A DNA stretch of 64,000 nucleotides from Clostridium sp. AT4 (GTDB lineage Bacteria; Bacillota; Clostridia; Lachnospirales; Lachnospiraceae), in contig NZ_LN999828.1 in the NCBI RefSeq assembly GCF_001517625.2, positions 512,303-576,302 of the forward strand, given 5' to 3'. The notes under the pieces are model-generated. The model did no database searches, was not told the origin of the DNA, and saw nothing but the letters and a program-made list of their open reading frames with translations. Both the position numbers and the translations under genes were made by a program. This document shows positions 52,800-61,471 of the stretch, in pieces (position 1 is the first letter of the stretch; each line of letters begins with the position of its first letter).

Positions 52800-53987
52800 A
52801 TGCATGGATATCTGTGCTATGCAGGAATGGAATTAAAGCGGGCATTAAAACGGCTTCCTCATATTCTGGCAGGAGCGGCGGTGCTTGTGGTACTCATGGG
52901 TGCAGCCGCCCTTTTGGCAGGCAAACTGCTCTACGGCGGACAGGCTGTGGAACGGATTCCGGTGGGAGTTGTTCTGCCTGAGGAAGATGCGCTGGCAGGG
53001 CAGGCCATGCGGATGGTCAGCTCTCTGGAAAGTGTAAAAAGCCTCTGCGATTTTACCTATATTGAGGAAGAAGCGACCGGTGAAAAGCTGAAAAAGGGCG
53101 AGCTGTTTGCAGTTCTTAAAATGCCGGATGGGTTTATACAGGATATTATGAGTGGTGTAAACACCCCGGTAATCGTCATCCTGCCGGAAAATGCAGGAGC
53201 AGAAAGCCGCATTTTTAAGGAGCTGACGGATGCGGGAGCAGAAATACTGGGTTCTGCGCAGGCCGGAATCTACAGTGGTGATGAACTTTTATCCGAGTAC
53301 GGTTTTACAGATAAAATGGCGGTATTTGAGCGGGATATGAATCAGATTTATTTAACTTATAGTCTTCCAAGAATGGATTATTTCAGAAAAGTAATGGTAA
53401 ATGCGGCAAAGGATGTATCTGTTCCAGTATTTTATGGAATAAGTGCGTTTGTTCTGGTGCTGCTTTTGTCCGTGATTTCGGTATCTGACCTTTTAAAGAG
53501 AGAGCCTGCTGTTATGAGGCAGAAGCTGTCTCTGATGGGGATCGGACCTTTTACGACGGCGGGAAGCCGTATTTTGGGAGTATCGGTGCTTTTGAGCGTG
53601 ATTTCCGTTCTGGCTGCTGCGGCAGCTGCTTGGACAGGAATGATTTCCATTGGATTAAATACGATTCTTACAGGATTTCTTGTTTGTCTGGGGGCGGCAT
53701 CCTTTAGTGTGTGTCTTTTTCAGATCGCAGGAAGTAGGATCGGCGGCATTTTTCTGCAGTTTTTTCTGGTGACGGCATTTCATTTTCTTTCGGGAGGCTT
53801 TCTGCCGGAAGTGTTTTTGCCGGAAAGCATACAAAGAGCTGCTCCATTTCTTCCTACCCATATCCTGATGGAAGGTGTGAAGATGGCAGTGACAGGAAAT
53901 GAGAGCCTGGTTACAGCAGTGGAACTTGCAGCTCTTGGGGTGGGCGGCTGGCTGATTGCAGCTGCAGCGGAGGTGAAAGAAGCATGA
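52800..53987 (+). CDS. ABC-2 type permease, first subunit
   Basis: A 395-residue protein: an N-terminal membrane helix (about 22-45), an extracellular domain (about 50-200), then roughly five to six helices to the C terminus (FYGISAFVLVLLLSVISVSD, then LLSVISVLAAAAAAW and following). This is the layout of ABC-2 exporter permeases. The stop overlaps the next start (ATGA). Confidence 0.85.
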   Translation: MHGYLCYAGMELKRALKRLPHILAGAAVLVVLMGAAALLAGKLLYGGQAVERIPVGVVLPEEDALAGQAMRMVSSLESVKSLCDFTYIEEEATGEKLKKGELFAVLKMPDGFIQDIMSGVNTPVIVILPENAGAESRIFKELTDAGAEILGSAQAGIYSGDELLSEYGFTDKMAVFERDMNQIYLTYSLPRMDYFRKVMVNAAKDVSVPVFYGISAFVLVLLLSVISVSDLLKREPAVMRQKLSLMGIGPFTTAGSRILGVSVLLSVISVLAAAAAAWTGMISIGLNTILTGFLVCLGAASFSVCLFQIAGSRIGGIFLQFFLVTAFHFLSGGFLPEVFLPESIQRAAPFLPTHILMEGVKMAVTGNESLVTAVELAALGVGGWLIAAAAEVKEA

Positions 53988-55117
53988 AAAGAGCAGTTAT
54001 CTGGTTTCTTCTTTCCTGCAAACGCTGCCTGAGAAAGGGGATTTTTTCTCTTCTTTTGCTTCTTATGCCGTTGGCGGCCTTTGTGGCCGGAAGGCTTTCA
54101 GATAAAGAAGAGGGGGAGATTCCAGTTGCTGTCAGCGTTTCAGGAGAGGAGGATGTATCTGAACGATCGCTGGCCTGGAGACTTGCAGAACGCCTGGCAG
54201 ACAGGAAGGATGGGATGTTTGATTTTTATATCTGTTCGGATGAAGCCCAGGTACGGGATGAGGTGGCGTCCAGAAGAGCTGAGTGCGGATATGTGATTGA
54301 TTCAGGGCTGGAAGAGAAGCTGGATCAAAAGCAGTGGAGACGGGTAATTCGTTTGTATATGGCTCCTTCTACGGTAGCCGGCTCTATTTCTACAGAAACG
54401 GTATTTTCAGAGCTGGCAGCTCTTTATAACAGAAATCTGCTTATGGATTATGTGGAAGAAGGGGAGGCTTTTGCAGGGATGGGGCCTGTTAACAGCAGCT
54501 CCAGAGCGAAAGCAGCAGAAGAAGCGGGAGAAAGGTATGACCGTTGGAATCAGGAAGAGGGCCTGTTTCATTTCCAATATATATATGAAACGAACGGAGG
54601 GGGAGGATCAGAGGACGGGGTGGAGACACAGAGTCCCAAATCTGATGCAGCAGGCAGTATTTTTCCGGTTCGCGGTCTGGGGGCCGTCATGGTTTTTATT
54701 CTGTCTCTTTACGGCGGCGTGATGGCAGGAGAAGACGAGAGAAGGGGATTGTTTATGCCTTTGGGGATCGGACTGCGTCTGCCCTGTCGTCTGGCAGCTG
54801 CAGCAGCGCCCGGAGCCTTGGCCTGTTTATCTGTTTTTTGTGCGCTTTTTCTGGGCGGCATGGCAGAGGGAGGAAGCTTTGGGGCTGTGGGAAGAGAGCT
54901 GGGGCTTTTGCTTTTATATGGATGTGGCTGTACGGTATTTGCCTTTGGGCTAAAGCTGATTGTGCGTTCACCGGAGCTTCTCTGCTGTATGATTCCGTTT
55001 TTTATCATAGGAAGTCTTTTATTTTGTCCGGTGTTTGTAGATCCAGGGAGATGGATTCCGGGGATGGAGCAGCTTGGAAGACTCTTTTTGCCGTACTATT
55101 ATCTCAGGTGTTTTTAG
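53984..55117 (+). CDS. ABC-2 type permease, second subunit, short C terminus
   Basis: A 377-residue paralogue with an N-terminal helix (about 18-35), an extracellular domain and a C-terminal helix bundle. It ends at LFLPYYYLRCF, the point before the last helix of related permeases; the preceding paralogue has about 35 further residues there. The tRNA promoter follows 59 bp later, so the end may have been cut by rearrangement. Confidence 0.8.
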   Translation: MKRAVIWFLLSCKRCLRKGIFSLLLLLMPLAAFVAGRLSDKEEGEIPVAVSVSGEEDVSERSLAWRLAERLADRKDGMFDFYICSDEAQVRDEVASRRAECGYVIDSGLEEKLDQKQWRRVIRLYMAPSTVAGSISTETVFSELAALYNRNLLMDYVEEGEAFAGMGPVNSSSRAKAAEEAGERYDRWNQEEGLFHFQYIYETNGGGGSEDGVETQSPKSDAAGSIFPVRGLGAVMVFILSLYGGVMAGEDERRGLFMPLGIGLRLPCRLAAAAAPGALACLSVFCALFLGGMAEGGSFGAVGRELGLLLLYGCGCTVFAFGLKLIVRSPELLCCMIPFFIIGSLLFCPVFVDPGRWIPGMEQLGRLFLPYYYLRCF

Positions 55118-55176
55118 GGAGAAAATACCCTTTGAAATTATTTTTGAAAAAAATTGAAAAAATTGAAAAAAAGGTA

Positions 55177-55205
55177 TTGCCAAATCGAAAAGTCTGTGCT
55201 ATATT
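55177..55205 (+). promoter_or_regulatory. Promoter of the tRNA-Leu pair
   Basis: TTGCCA (55177-55182), 17-bp spacer, TATATT (55200-55205). Confidence 0.78.
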
Positions 55206-55217
55206 ATAACACGTGCT

Positions 55218-55301
55218 GCGGGAGTGCTGGAATTGGCAGACAGGCAAGACTAAGGATCTTGTGGGTGTATGCTCGTGTGGGTTCAAGTCCCATCTCCCGC
55301 A
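55218..55301 (+). tRNA. tRNA-Leu (AAG)
   Basis: 84 nt with a long variable arm. Acceptor GCGGGAG/CTCCCGC, anticodon stem CAAGA/TCTTG with loop CTAAGGA giving AAG. CCA not encoded. Confidence 0.93.
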
Positions 55302-55304
55302 TAT

Positions 55305-55388
55305 GCAGAAGTGGCGGAATTGGCAGACGCGCACGGTTCAGGTCCGTGTGGTAGTAATACCTTGAGGGTTCGACTCCCTTCTTCTGCA
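55305..55388 (+). tRNA. tRNA-Leu (CAG)
   Basis: 84 nt, 3 nt after the first. Acceptor GCAGAAG/CTTCTGC, anticodon stem CACGG/CCGTG with loop TTCAGGT giving CAG. Confidence 0.93.
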
Positions 55389-55398
55389 CTGGATGATG

Positions 55399-55437
55399 AT
55401 CCGAAACTTAAGGAAACTTGAGTTTCGGATTTTTTTG
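55399..55437 (+). terminator. Terminator of the tRNA-Leu operon
   Basis: ATCCGAAACTTAA (55399-55411) pairs with TTGAGTTTCGGAT (55418-55430) with one G-U, then seven T residues. Confidence 0.9.
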
Positions 55438-55448
55438 TTGGAAAAATC

Positions 55449-55479
55449 TTGACATTATACCAGGTATAAGCCTTATGCT
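55449..55479 (+). promoter_or_regulatory. MerR-type promoter with dyad operator
   Basis: TTGACA (55449-55454), a long 19-bp spacer and TATGCT (55474-55479). A perfect dyad TTATACC-A-GGTATAA (55455-55469) fills the spacer. This is the layout of MerR-controlled promoters. Confidence 0.82.
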
Positions 55480-55533
55480 TACTGTGTAAATAAAGAATAT
55501 TTCCCTAAGCCATAGGGGTAAGGAGGAGTGTAT

Positions 55534-56409
55534 ATGTCACGAACCATCAAAGAAGCAGAGGAACTGACAAAGGTGACCAGTCAGAATATCCGGTATTATG
55601 AAAAGCAGGGGCTGCTGGCTCCCAAAAGAGATAAAGAAAATTCATATCGTTTGTATTCAGAGGAGGAGATCAGCCGCTTAAAGCTTATACGTTTGTTTCG
55701 CAAGCTGGGGATGCCCATAGGAGAAATCCGCCGGATGTTTGAAGGGGACATTTCTCTGGAAGAAGCCATTGGGGATCAGATCAGCCGCCTGCAGTCCCAG
55801 AAGGAGGAATTGACGGCAGCCCTGGAATTTTGCGGAAGGATAAAGGAAAATCAGCTTGCAGATGTAGACCCCGATCTTTATCTGGAAGAAATGGAACAGG
55901 AGGAAAAGCGGGGATCAGTATTTATGGATTTCGTCAATGATTATGCTAGAGTTGTAAGATCAGAAGCAATCCGGGAGTTTTCCTTTATGCCTGATGACCG
56001 GTGTGATGAGCCAGATACCTTTGAGAGAGAGCTGTTAAAGTACGGAAAAGAGAATGGAAAAACGATCATTATAACAAAGAAAAGCAGGTCGCCGCATTTT
56101 ATGATGGATGGAAAGGAGTACAGAGCGTACAGAACTTCTTCAAGATTTGGGATCGTGGTGCACTGTGAATTGGTTCATCCGGAGGACTATGTGCCCGAAG
56201 GAATGAGTAGAAGGAAATACCGCCTGCTTCGCGTGATTTCTATTGCAGCCCTTCCGCTCATTCTGTTTGCTGCTTCTAATCTGTGGATTTTCAAACAGAT
56301 GGATTTTGGCTCTCCGCTCACCTGGATGGCACTGTTTGTTCTGGCAGTGGTGTTATTGGCAGATCTGTGCTTTTTGTACTACAGCTGCGGAAAAAATTTC
56401 AGAGGATAA
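55534..56409 (+). CDS. Membrane-tethered MerR family regulator
   Basis: A 291-residue protein. The N-terminal winged helix (TKVTSQNIRYYEKQGLLAPK, then YRLYSEEEISRLKLI; about 1-75) and dimerisation helix are MerR-type. A unique middle domain follows, and the C terminus has two hydrophobic helices (about 233-252 and 259-281) and a basic end, so the protein is probably membrane-bound. AAGGAGG lies 8 nt before the ATG at 55534. It most likely controls its own promoter. No adjacent transporter target exists downstream. Confidence 0.85.
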   Translation: MSRTIKEAEELTKVTSQNIRYYEKQGLLAPKRDKENSYRLYSEEEISRLKLIRLFRKLGMPIGEIRRMFEGDISLEEAIGDQISRLQSQKEELTAALEFCGRIKENQLADVDPDLYLEEMEQEEKRGSVFMDFVNDYARVVRSEAIREFSFMPDDRCDEPDTFERELLKYGKENGKTIIITKKSRSPHFMMDGKEYRAYRTSSRFGIVVHCELVHPEDYVPEGMSRRKYRLLRVISIAALPLILFAASNLWIFKQMDFGSPLTWMALFVLAVVLLADLCFLYYSCGKNFRG

Positions 56410-56509
56410 TTTAATACAATTTTAGTACGAATGCCTCACACCTGAGTGCTATCTTAATTCCTTTGGTGCTATGATACGGACAATGTTAAAACATGAGGAG
56501 GAATTGACA

Positions 56510-56629
56510 ATGAAAAAGATAGTAAAAAAGTGTGAGGCATTTTTGTGTATGGCAGCAGTGATAATTGGAGTAACAGCGCTTCGGTTTCAGCTTTTCGCAC
56601 CGGAGGTATTGGAACAGCTCACAATGTAG
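56510..56629 (+). CDS. 39-residue secreted or signal peptide-like small protein
   Basis: Begins MKKIVKKCEAFLCMAAVIIG and ends RFQLFAPEVLEQLTM, with AGGAGG 8 nt before ATG. A basic amphipathic start, a hydrophobic core and a proline-acid tail resemble AgrD-type autoinducer precursors, but the Cys or Ser normally at the cyclisation point is missing and no agrB is near. It is close to the two-component genes on the other strand. Confidence 0.55.
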   Translation: MKKIVKKCEAFLCMAAVIIGVTALRFQLFAPEVLEQLTM

Positions 56630-56662
56630 CTTTGAGTGTGAATGATGATGCTGAGGACGCTG

Positions 56663-58507
56663 CTAAAGGGATACCGGCCGGGCAGGAATGCGTACAGTAA
56701 CCTCAGTACCCTGACCGGGAGTACTGGTAAAGGAAAGACCGTAGGCATCTCCGTAAAGGCTTTTTAAACGCAGATTGGTGTTGGACACGCCGATGTGCCT
56801 GAGAGAAGTTAAGCCATTATCTGCTGAGAGGCTGTCTAAAAGCGTATCCAGCTTTTCTGGCGCAATCCCGGCCCCGTCATCGCTGATCACAAGGACTGCA
56901 TCTTCTCCCTCGCGCCAGCCGGTAAGAAGAATACAGCCCTTTTTTTCTTCCTTCATTAAGATGCCGTGCAGAAGGGCGTTTTCCACAATTGGCTGGAAGG
57001 TCAGTTTGGGGATCGTCAGGCTGCCAAGCTCTGGAGGAACATCTGCTATAAAATCGGCACAATGATTGTAACGCATATTTTGAAGCTGCATATAAAGCGT
57101 TACATGGGTAATTTCATCATCAATAGTACCGAAAAGCTCTTTTTGTCCAAGCGTCAGACGGTAAAAGCGGGTGAGAGCCTGAACTGCCTGGCTTACCTGG
57201 CTGATCTGGCCAGATTTTGCCAGCCAGTTGATCATATCCAGAGTATTATAGAGAAAATGAGGATTGATCTGGGCCTGCAAGGCGCGAAATTCAGCCTTTT
57301 GCAGTTCTTTGGCAGCAAGCTCCTTCTGGTTTAGCAGTTCATTGATCTCTGCAGTCATAAAATTGTAGGCACCGGAAAGAATGCCGATTTCGTCATTCCC
57401 GGCATTTTTCAGAAGAAGAGGTCTGGGACGTCCAGAGCGGATGGTTTCCATCTGCAGGGCAACATGAATAATGCGGTCTGCAAAGGACTTTGAAAGGCGG
57501 TAAGCCAGAAACAGGGCCAACAGGGAGATAACGCCATAGAATGCAATAAATTGGAGGATCATAGAGACGCCTGCTGCCTTTAGGCTTTGCCTGGGGATGA
57601 CAGACATAAGATACCAGTCGGATCCATTGATGGAAAATGATGCCGCATATACAGGAGAACCGTCCAGATCAGCCGGAATGAATTGTTCTTTTTGTTTTAA
57701 CTGTTCAAATAATGAGTGGGGGATTTTTGAAATGGAACTGGAGAGCCGCTCGTCTTTCATATCAATCGGTTCACCGGAGGCGTTCATAAAAAAATTGATT
57801 TCTCCCTGGATCAAATGCGTGTGTGTGATCAGCTGCTGCATGGAACTGCGGGAAAAATAAACAGCCACATAGGCAGCCGCTTCTTTTTCTGCCCTTTCAT
57901 CTTCGGAAAGATAATTAAGCCGAACCAGATAGGCCAGATTCCCGCAGTATTTTTTTTCATTTTCCGACAGATCCGGAGCTGCACACAACAGTCTGTCCTC
58001 CGGAGAGGACTCAAAACGGTCGAGCCATCCGCTGTCTATTGCAGAGAGAGGGATAAAAAGGCGCTGGCGGCCGTTATTTAAAATGTCAAGCTGCGGATAG
58101 GAGCTGTCATCGTAATAAATCCGTATGGTGCGGATTAAAGAGGGTTCCGCAGCCATATCTGCCAGCTGATACAGATTGTTCAGATGCGTGCGTGACAGGG
58201 CGGCTCCGGGCGCCTGTTTTTTTGTGATGGAAAAGAGCCGCTGGATCGGAAGGGAATAGGTGAGTGTATCAGAGGCATGAGCTACATGGATCATAAGATT
58301 TTCTGCCGCAAGAGCGGACTGGGAATGAAAGACCTCTTCGGAGCGCAGCGTGTCATTTAACACAATGCGGAAAATCCGGGTAAATAAAAAGAAGGTCACA
58401 GTCAGCGTGGGAAGCATAAAGAGGATGGCGAAGGACAATGCCAGTTTCTTTTTCAGCTTCATATCATAAATGTAATAATGAAAAAACTGTTTTATGGGAC
58501 GTTTCAT
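56663..58507 (-). CDS. YesM-like sensor histidine kinase
   Basis: A 614-residue kinase: first helix about 18-42, extracellular sensor region to about 300, second helix about 310-335, HAMP, then the His_kinase segment with phosphoacceptor His in QINPHFLYNTLDMINWLA, and an HATPase domain (VENALLHGIL, ISDDGAGIAPEKL). The kinase pairs with the YesN regulator, whose stop overlaps its start (ATGA). The family usually controls carbohydrate uptake or use. Confidence 0.95.
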   Translation of the reverse strand: MKRPIKQFFHYYIYDMKLKKKLALSFAILFMLPTLTVTFFLFTRIFRIVLNDTLRSEEVFHSQSALAAENLMIHVAHASDTLTYSLPIQRLFSITKKQAPGAALSRTHLNNLYQLADMAAEPSLIRTIRIYYDDSSYPQLDILNNGRQRLFIPLSAIDSGWLDRFESSPEDRLLCAAPDLSENEKKYCGNLAYLVRLNYLSEDERAEKEAAAYVAVYFSRSSMQQLITHTHLIQGEINFFMNASGEPIDMKDERLSSSISKIPHSLFEQLKQKEQFIPADLDGSPVYAASFSINGSDWYLMSVIPRQSLKAAGVSMILQFIAFYGVISLLALFLAYRLSKSFADRIIHVALQMETIRSGRPRPLLLKNAGNDEIGILSGAYNFMTAEINELLNQKELAAKELQKAEFRALQAQINPHFLYNTLDMINWLAKSGQISQVSQAVQALTRFYRLTLGQKELFGTIDDEITHVTLYMQLQNMRYNHCADFIADVPPELGSLTIPKLTFQPIVENALLHGILMKEEKKGCILLTGWREGEDAVLVISDDGAGIAPEKLDTLLDSLSADNGLTSLRHIGVSNTNLRLKSLYGDAYGLSFTSTPGQGTEVTVRIPARPVSL

Positions 58508-60054
58508 CAGAGTATTTTCTCCCTGTATTCCGATGGTGAAAGGCCTACGATCTTGCGGAAGGCCTTGCTGTAGTAATTGCCGTCGCTGTAGCCGACTTTT
58601 GCGGAGATGTCCGTGATCCGGTATCTGGGATCGCTCAAAAACTGCTTGGACATTTTAATCCGGTAATCGGTCAGATACTGGTTGATCGTCTGGCCGGTTT
58701 CATTTTTAAAAAGAGTGCAGATATAGCTGGAGGAGCGGTTTGCATACTGGCTGATATCCAGCACAGACAGGGTAGGAACCGCAAAATTCTGGCGTATATA
58801 TTCCTTGATCTGAAAGACGACCGGATGCTCGGACTGATTAAAGATCAGGGATTGAAAATAGTGCCTGATCCTGTGGCAGAGAAAATTATGGAGCTCTCCT
58901 AAGGTGGCGCAGCTTATTACATCCTCCCAGATGGATTCTGATTCGATACCTTCTCTTTTCCACAGAGAAATGTGATTAGCCAGACTGATCTCATCCAGCT
59001 TGTTCAGATATCTGAAATATCGGTCTCTTACCTGAGCTTCCGGAAGAGGAGGGCTGTTTTTTAGAGCATTATAAAAGTTTCCGGCGGCTTTTAGTGCTTC
59101 CAGCTCTCTTTGGGCTGCAAGGGCTGCTGTAAAGTCTGCAAAGGGATCTTTGGCAGGCTGCAGAGAGCCGGCAGGAGGTGTTTGTGTTAAGATGGAATTG
59201 TAATCATGATAAAAGCTTTCGCTTAATAGGCTCATGGCGCTTTTATACGAAAATGCAGCCTGATCCATGCCCTGTACAGAGGGGCCTGATGCAATAAAAA
59301 AACGGCAGTAGGGTGTGATCCGCTCTTTGAGAAAGCTGGTAAAAGCGCGGACTGTTTCTGGTTCCTGGCGGTTGGAACTGCACAGAAAGCTTACGATATA
59401 GCGGTCTGCCTTGGGCATCAGAATCCGCACGATCCCCAGTTTTTTCAAATAGGAAGAAAAAAGCTGATTTTCCTGGATCAGATCTTCTGAGGGAAGCTCG
59501 GAAAGGGGGGTGAGACAGCTTGTGATCACACAGGTAAACCAGAAATCCGTCTCGACTTTCGGAGAAACGCGGGCTGCCAGTTCCAGGGCATCCTCTAGTT
59601 TGTCAGAATCGGTCAGGGCTAAGGCAAGGTGACCGCGCAGATCCTTTTCTTCCAGCATAGCGCCGGCTTTTGCGGCTCTCAGGGTACGGAAACGGTCGGC
59701 TGCTTCCTTTATAGCATCTTCAAGTTCTTTTTTTTCTGCCGGTTTGTCAATGTAGTTTACAGCTTTCAGTTTAATTGCCGCTTTCAGATATTCGCGGTCT
59801 GAGTAGGCACTCATGAAGATGACGGCTGTATCCGGAGCCTCTTCCAGGTACAGAGAAGCCATCTCAACCCCAGTCATGCGGGGCATCCGCACATCGGTAA
59901 GCAGGATATCCGGGCGGTGCTTTCTAGCCTCTGTAAGGGCGTTGACCCCGTCGTCTGCCAGGATTACCTCTGTAATGCCGTATTGTTTCAGATCCAGCAG
60001 GCTGCATATACCTTCACGGGTAAGTTTTTCATCATCAGCAATCAGTAATTTCAT
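58507..60054 (-). CDS. YesN-like response regulator, AraC-type output
   Basis: A 515-residue protein. The receiver domain has LIADDEKLTREG, the phosphoacceptor Asp in DILLTDVRMPRMTG and the Lys in YIDKPAEKKE. A long middle linker and a C-terminal AraC helix-turn-helix pair (IKEYIRQNFAVPTLSVLDIS ... DISAKVGYSDGNYYSKAFRK) follow. The start is set at 60054 (MKLLIADDEK), with GGAG 12 nt upstream; longer in-frame starts lack sites. Target genes are not adjacent. Confidence 0.93.
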   Translation of the reverse strand: MKLLIADDEKLTREGICSLLDLKQYGITEVILADDGVNALTEARKHRPDILLTDVRMPRMTGVEMASLYLEEAPDTAVIFMSAYSDREYLKAAIKLKAVNYIDKPAEKKELEDAIKEAADRFRTLRAAKAGAMLEEKDLRGHLALALTDSDKLEDALELAARVSPKVETDFWFTCVITSCLTPLSELPSEDLIQENQLFSSYLKKLGIVRILMPKADRYIVSFLCSSNRQEPETVRAFTSFLKERITPYCRFFIASGPSVQGMDQAAFSYKSAMSLLSESFYHDYNSILTQTPPAGSLQPAKDPFADFTAALAAQRELEALKAAGNFYNALKNSPPLPEAQVRDRYFRYLNKLDEISLANHISLWKREGIESESIWEDVISCATLGELHNFLCHRIRHYFQSLIFNQSEHPVVFQIKEYIRQNFAVPTLSVLDISQYANRSSSYICTLFKNETGQTINQYLTDYRIKMSKQFLSDPRYRITDISAKVGYSDGNYYSKAFRKIVGLSPSEYREKIL

Positions 60055-60223
60055 AGGATATAGGTTCTCCATTTTTTGATTCAACAATCGCTCTGCCTTT
60101 ATTTTATTTGAAAGCCTTCACTTATGCAATGGAAATCAAAAAAAATTACAGCGAATGAAAGGATTTTACCATGGTTTTTTTCAACTTCAGCTGTTATCAT
60201 ATGAAACATAAGATGTTATCATG

Positions 60224-60274
60224 CATTGCCGGATATTGCTTACCGTAAGCGTCATCCCCGTGTATCCGGCAATG
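60224..60274 (+). other. Long hairpin in the leader of the HPr-like gene
   Basis: CATTGCCGGATA (60224-60235) pairs perfectly with TATCCGGCAATG (60263-60274), enclosing a second hairpin GCTTA/TAAGC. No T-tract follows. It lies 62 nt before the start codon. Confidence 0.65.
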
Positions 60275-60335
60275 AATTTTATAAATGTCTGCTCTTTGTG
60301 ATGAGAGTATTGCGCAGATGATGGAGGTAATGAAT

Positions 60336-60566
60336 ATGAAGCGCGTTGCAGTTAAATTCAATCAGCCGGATCAGATCATTGATTTTGTGCGAATTATGAA
60401 TCGGTATGAATATGATGCAGATGTAAAATGTGGAAGCAGGATCGTAGATGCAAAGTCAATCGTAGGTGTGCTGGCTCTGGCCAAATCCAGGACAGTGGAG
60501 GTGATTGTTCACACAGATGAATCCTGTGAAGATTTGATGGAAGAAATTTCCAGATATGCGGCATAA
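60336..60566 (+). CDS. HPr-like protein lacking the active-site histidine
   Basis: A 76-residue HPr-fold protein with the regulatory Ser region AKSIVGVLALA (as in HPr Ser46, KSIMGV) and YDADV strand. The usual GIHARPA segment is replaced by NQPDQIIDF, so the phosphocarrier His is absent. This is like Crh of Bacillus, which acts only in CcpA regulation. GGAGGT lies 7 nt before the ATG at 60336. A partner role in catabolite control is inferred. Confidence 0.82.
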   Translation: MKRVAVKFNQPDQIIDFVRIMNRYEYDADVKCGSRIVDAKSIVGVLALAKSRTVEVIVHTDESCEDLMEEISRYAA

Positions 60567-60578
60567 TAGGAGGCTTGC

Positions 60579-60621
60579 GCCCGTTCTGTTTAAATATAAG
60601 CAGAATGGGCGTATTTTGTTT
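60579..60621 (+). terminator. Terminator after the HPr-like gene
   Basis: CGCCCGTTCTG (60579-60589) pairs with CAGAATGGGCG (60601-60611) with one mismatch of G-U type, then TATTTTGTTT. Confidence 0.82.
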
Positions 60622-60650
60622 GAGTGCGTGTTATGCTTCTTAAAAAAAAC

Positions 60651-60678
60651 TTGCATATCTTTCAAAAACGTGTATAGT
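60651..60678 (+). promoter_or_regulatory. Promoter of the THF riboswitch-folT transcript
   Basis: TTGCAT (60651-60656), 16-bp spacer, TATAGT (60673-60678), 21 nt before the aptamer. Confidence 0.7.
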
Positions 60679-60698
60679 TATGTATGAAAAAATAAATA

Positions 60699-60815
60699 AG
60701 CAGAGTAGGCTTATGCGCGTTAAGTGCCGGCTGGACAGGGAGTTGCCAGCCAGACGAAAGTAAGGAGCGGCTTTGTGCCGATCCTTCTGCGGTGCATGGG
60801 CCGCATCCCGCTGCA
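60699..60815 (+). promoter_or_regulatory. Tetrahydrofolate (THF) riboswitch
   Basis: The aptamer has the conserved AGAGTAGGC and GCGTTAAGTGCC core near the 5' end and GGTGCATGGGCCGCATCCCGC at the 3' end, enclosed by GCAG/CTGC. It lies directly before folT, the gene class most often controlled by this riboswitch in Clostridia. The downstream leader (60816-60887) with AGATCA/TGAT pairing may be the expression platform that affects the AAGGAGG site. Confidence 0.88.
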
Positions 60816-60887
60816 TCAGAGAAGATCATAAGGGTTTGATTATCTCCGATTGTAGTTTGAGAGGTCTGCAAAGGAGGTAATTTTTTT

Positions 60888-61457
60888 ATGACAAGATTAG
60901 CAACTTTGTTTACCTGTTCCTTCCGCCGGTTAAAAGAGGTAAGGACCGTTACCGTTTGTGCCATGCTCGGGGCTATCGCTATCGTGCTGGGGTCATTAAG
61001 CATTGATCTGGGACCGTCTGTCCGTATTGGCTTTTCAGGTATTCCAAATGAACTGGTCCACTATCTGTTTGGTCCTGCGGCAGGAAGCCTATTTGCGGGG
61101 GCGCTTGATATTTTAAAATATATGATCAAGCCTGTGGGCGGATTTTTTCCCGGTTTTACCCTTGTGGCGATGCTGGCAGGTGTGATCTACGGTTCTTTCT
61201 ATTACAGAAAGCCCTTAAGTCTGGGGCGAGTATTTGCCGCTCACCTTGTTGTGAGCCTGGTTTGTAATGTACTGCTTAATACGCTGTGCCTGTCTCTGCT
61301 TTACGGAAAGGCATTTATGGTGCTTTTGCCGCCAAGAGTGATTAAAAATCTTATCATGTGGCCCATTGATTCCCTGATCTTCTTTCATATTGCAAAGCTC
61401 CTGGAAGCAGCAGGAATATTCAGGTTCCTGGGCGGAAGGGATCAGAACCGTTTATAA
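60888..61457 (+). CDS. folT: Folate ECF transporter S component FolT
   Basis: A 189-residue membrane protein with about six helices. The S-component pattern VRIGFSGIPNELVHYLFGPA and KYMIKPVGGFFPGFTL is typical of FolT. It binds folates outside and works with the shared EcfA/A'/T module, not encoded here. AAGGAGG precedes the start. THF riboswitch control confirms the substrate class. Confidence 0.92.
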   Translation: MTRLATLFTCSFRRLKEVRTVTVCAMLGAIAIVLGSLSIDLGPSVRIGFSGIPNELVHYLFGPAAGSLFAGALDILKYMIKPVGGFFPGFTLVAMLAGVIYGSFYYRKPLSLGRVFAAHLVVSLVCNVLLNTLCLSLLYGKAFMVLLPPRVIKNLIMWPIDSLIFFHIAKLLEAAGIFRFLGGRDQNRL

Positions 61458-61471
61458 AAGGAGGAGTTGCC

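Noticed and set aside
56510-56629. Calling the 39-residue peptide AgrD
   Set aside because: The cyclisation Cys/Ser is missing from the expected place and no AgrB or AgrC gene is present in the window.
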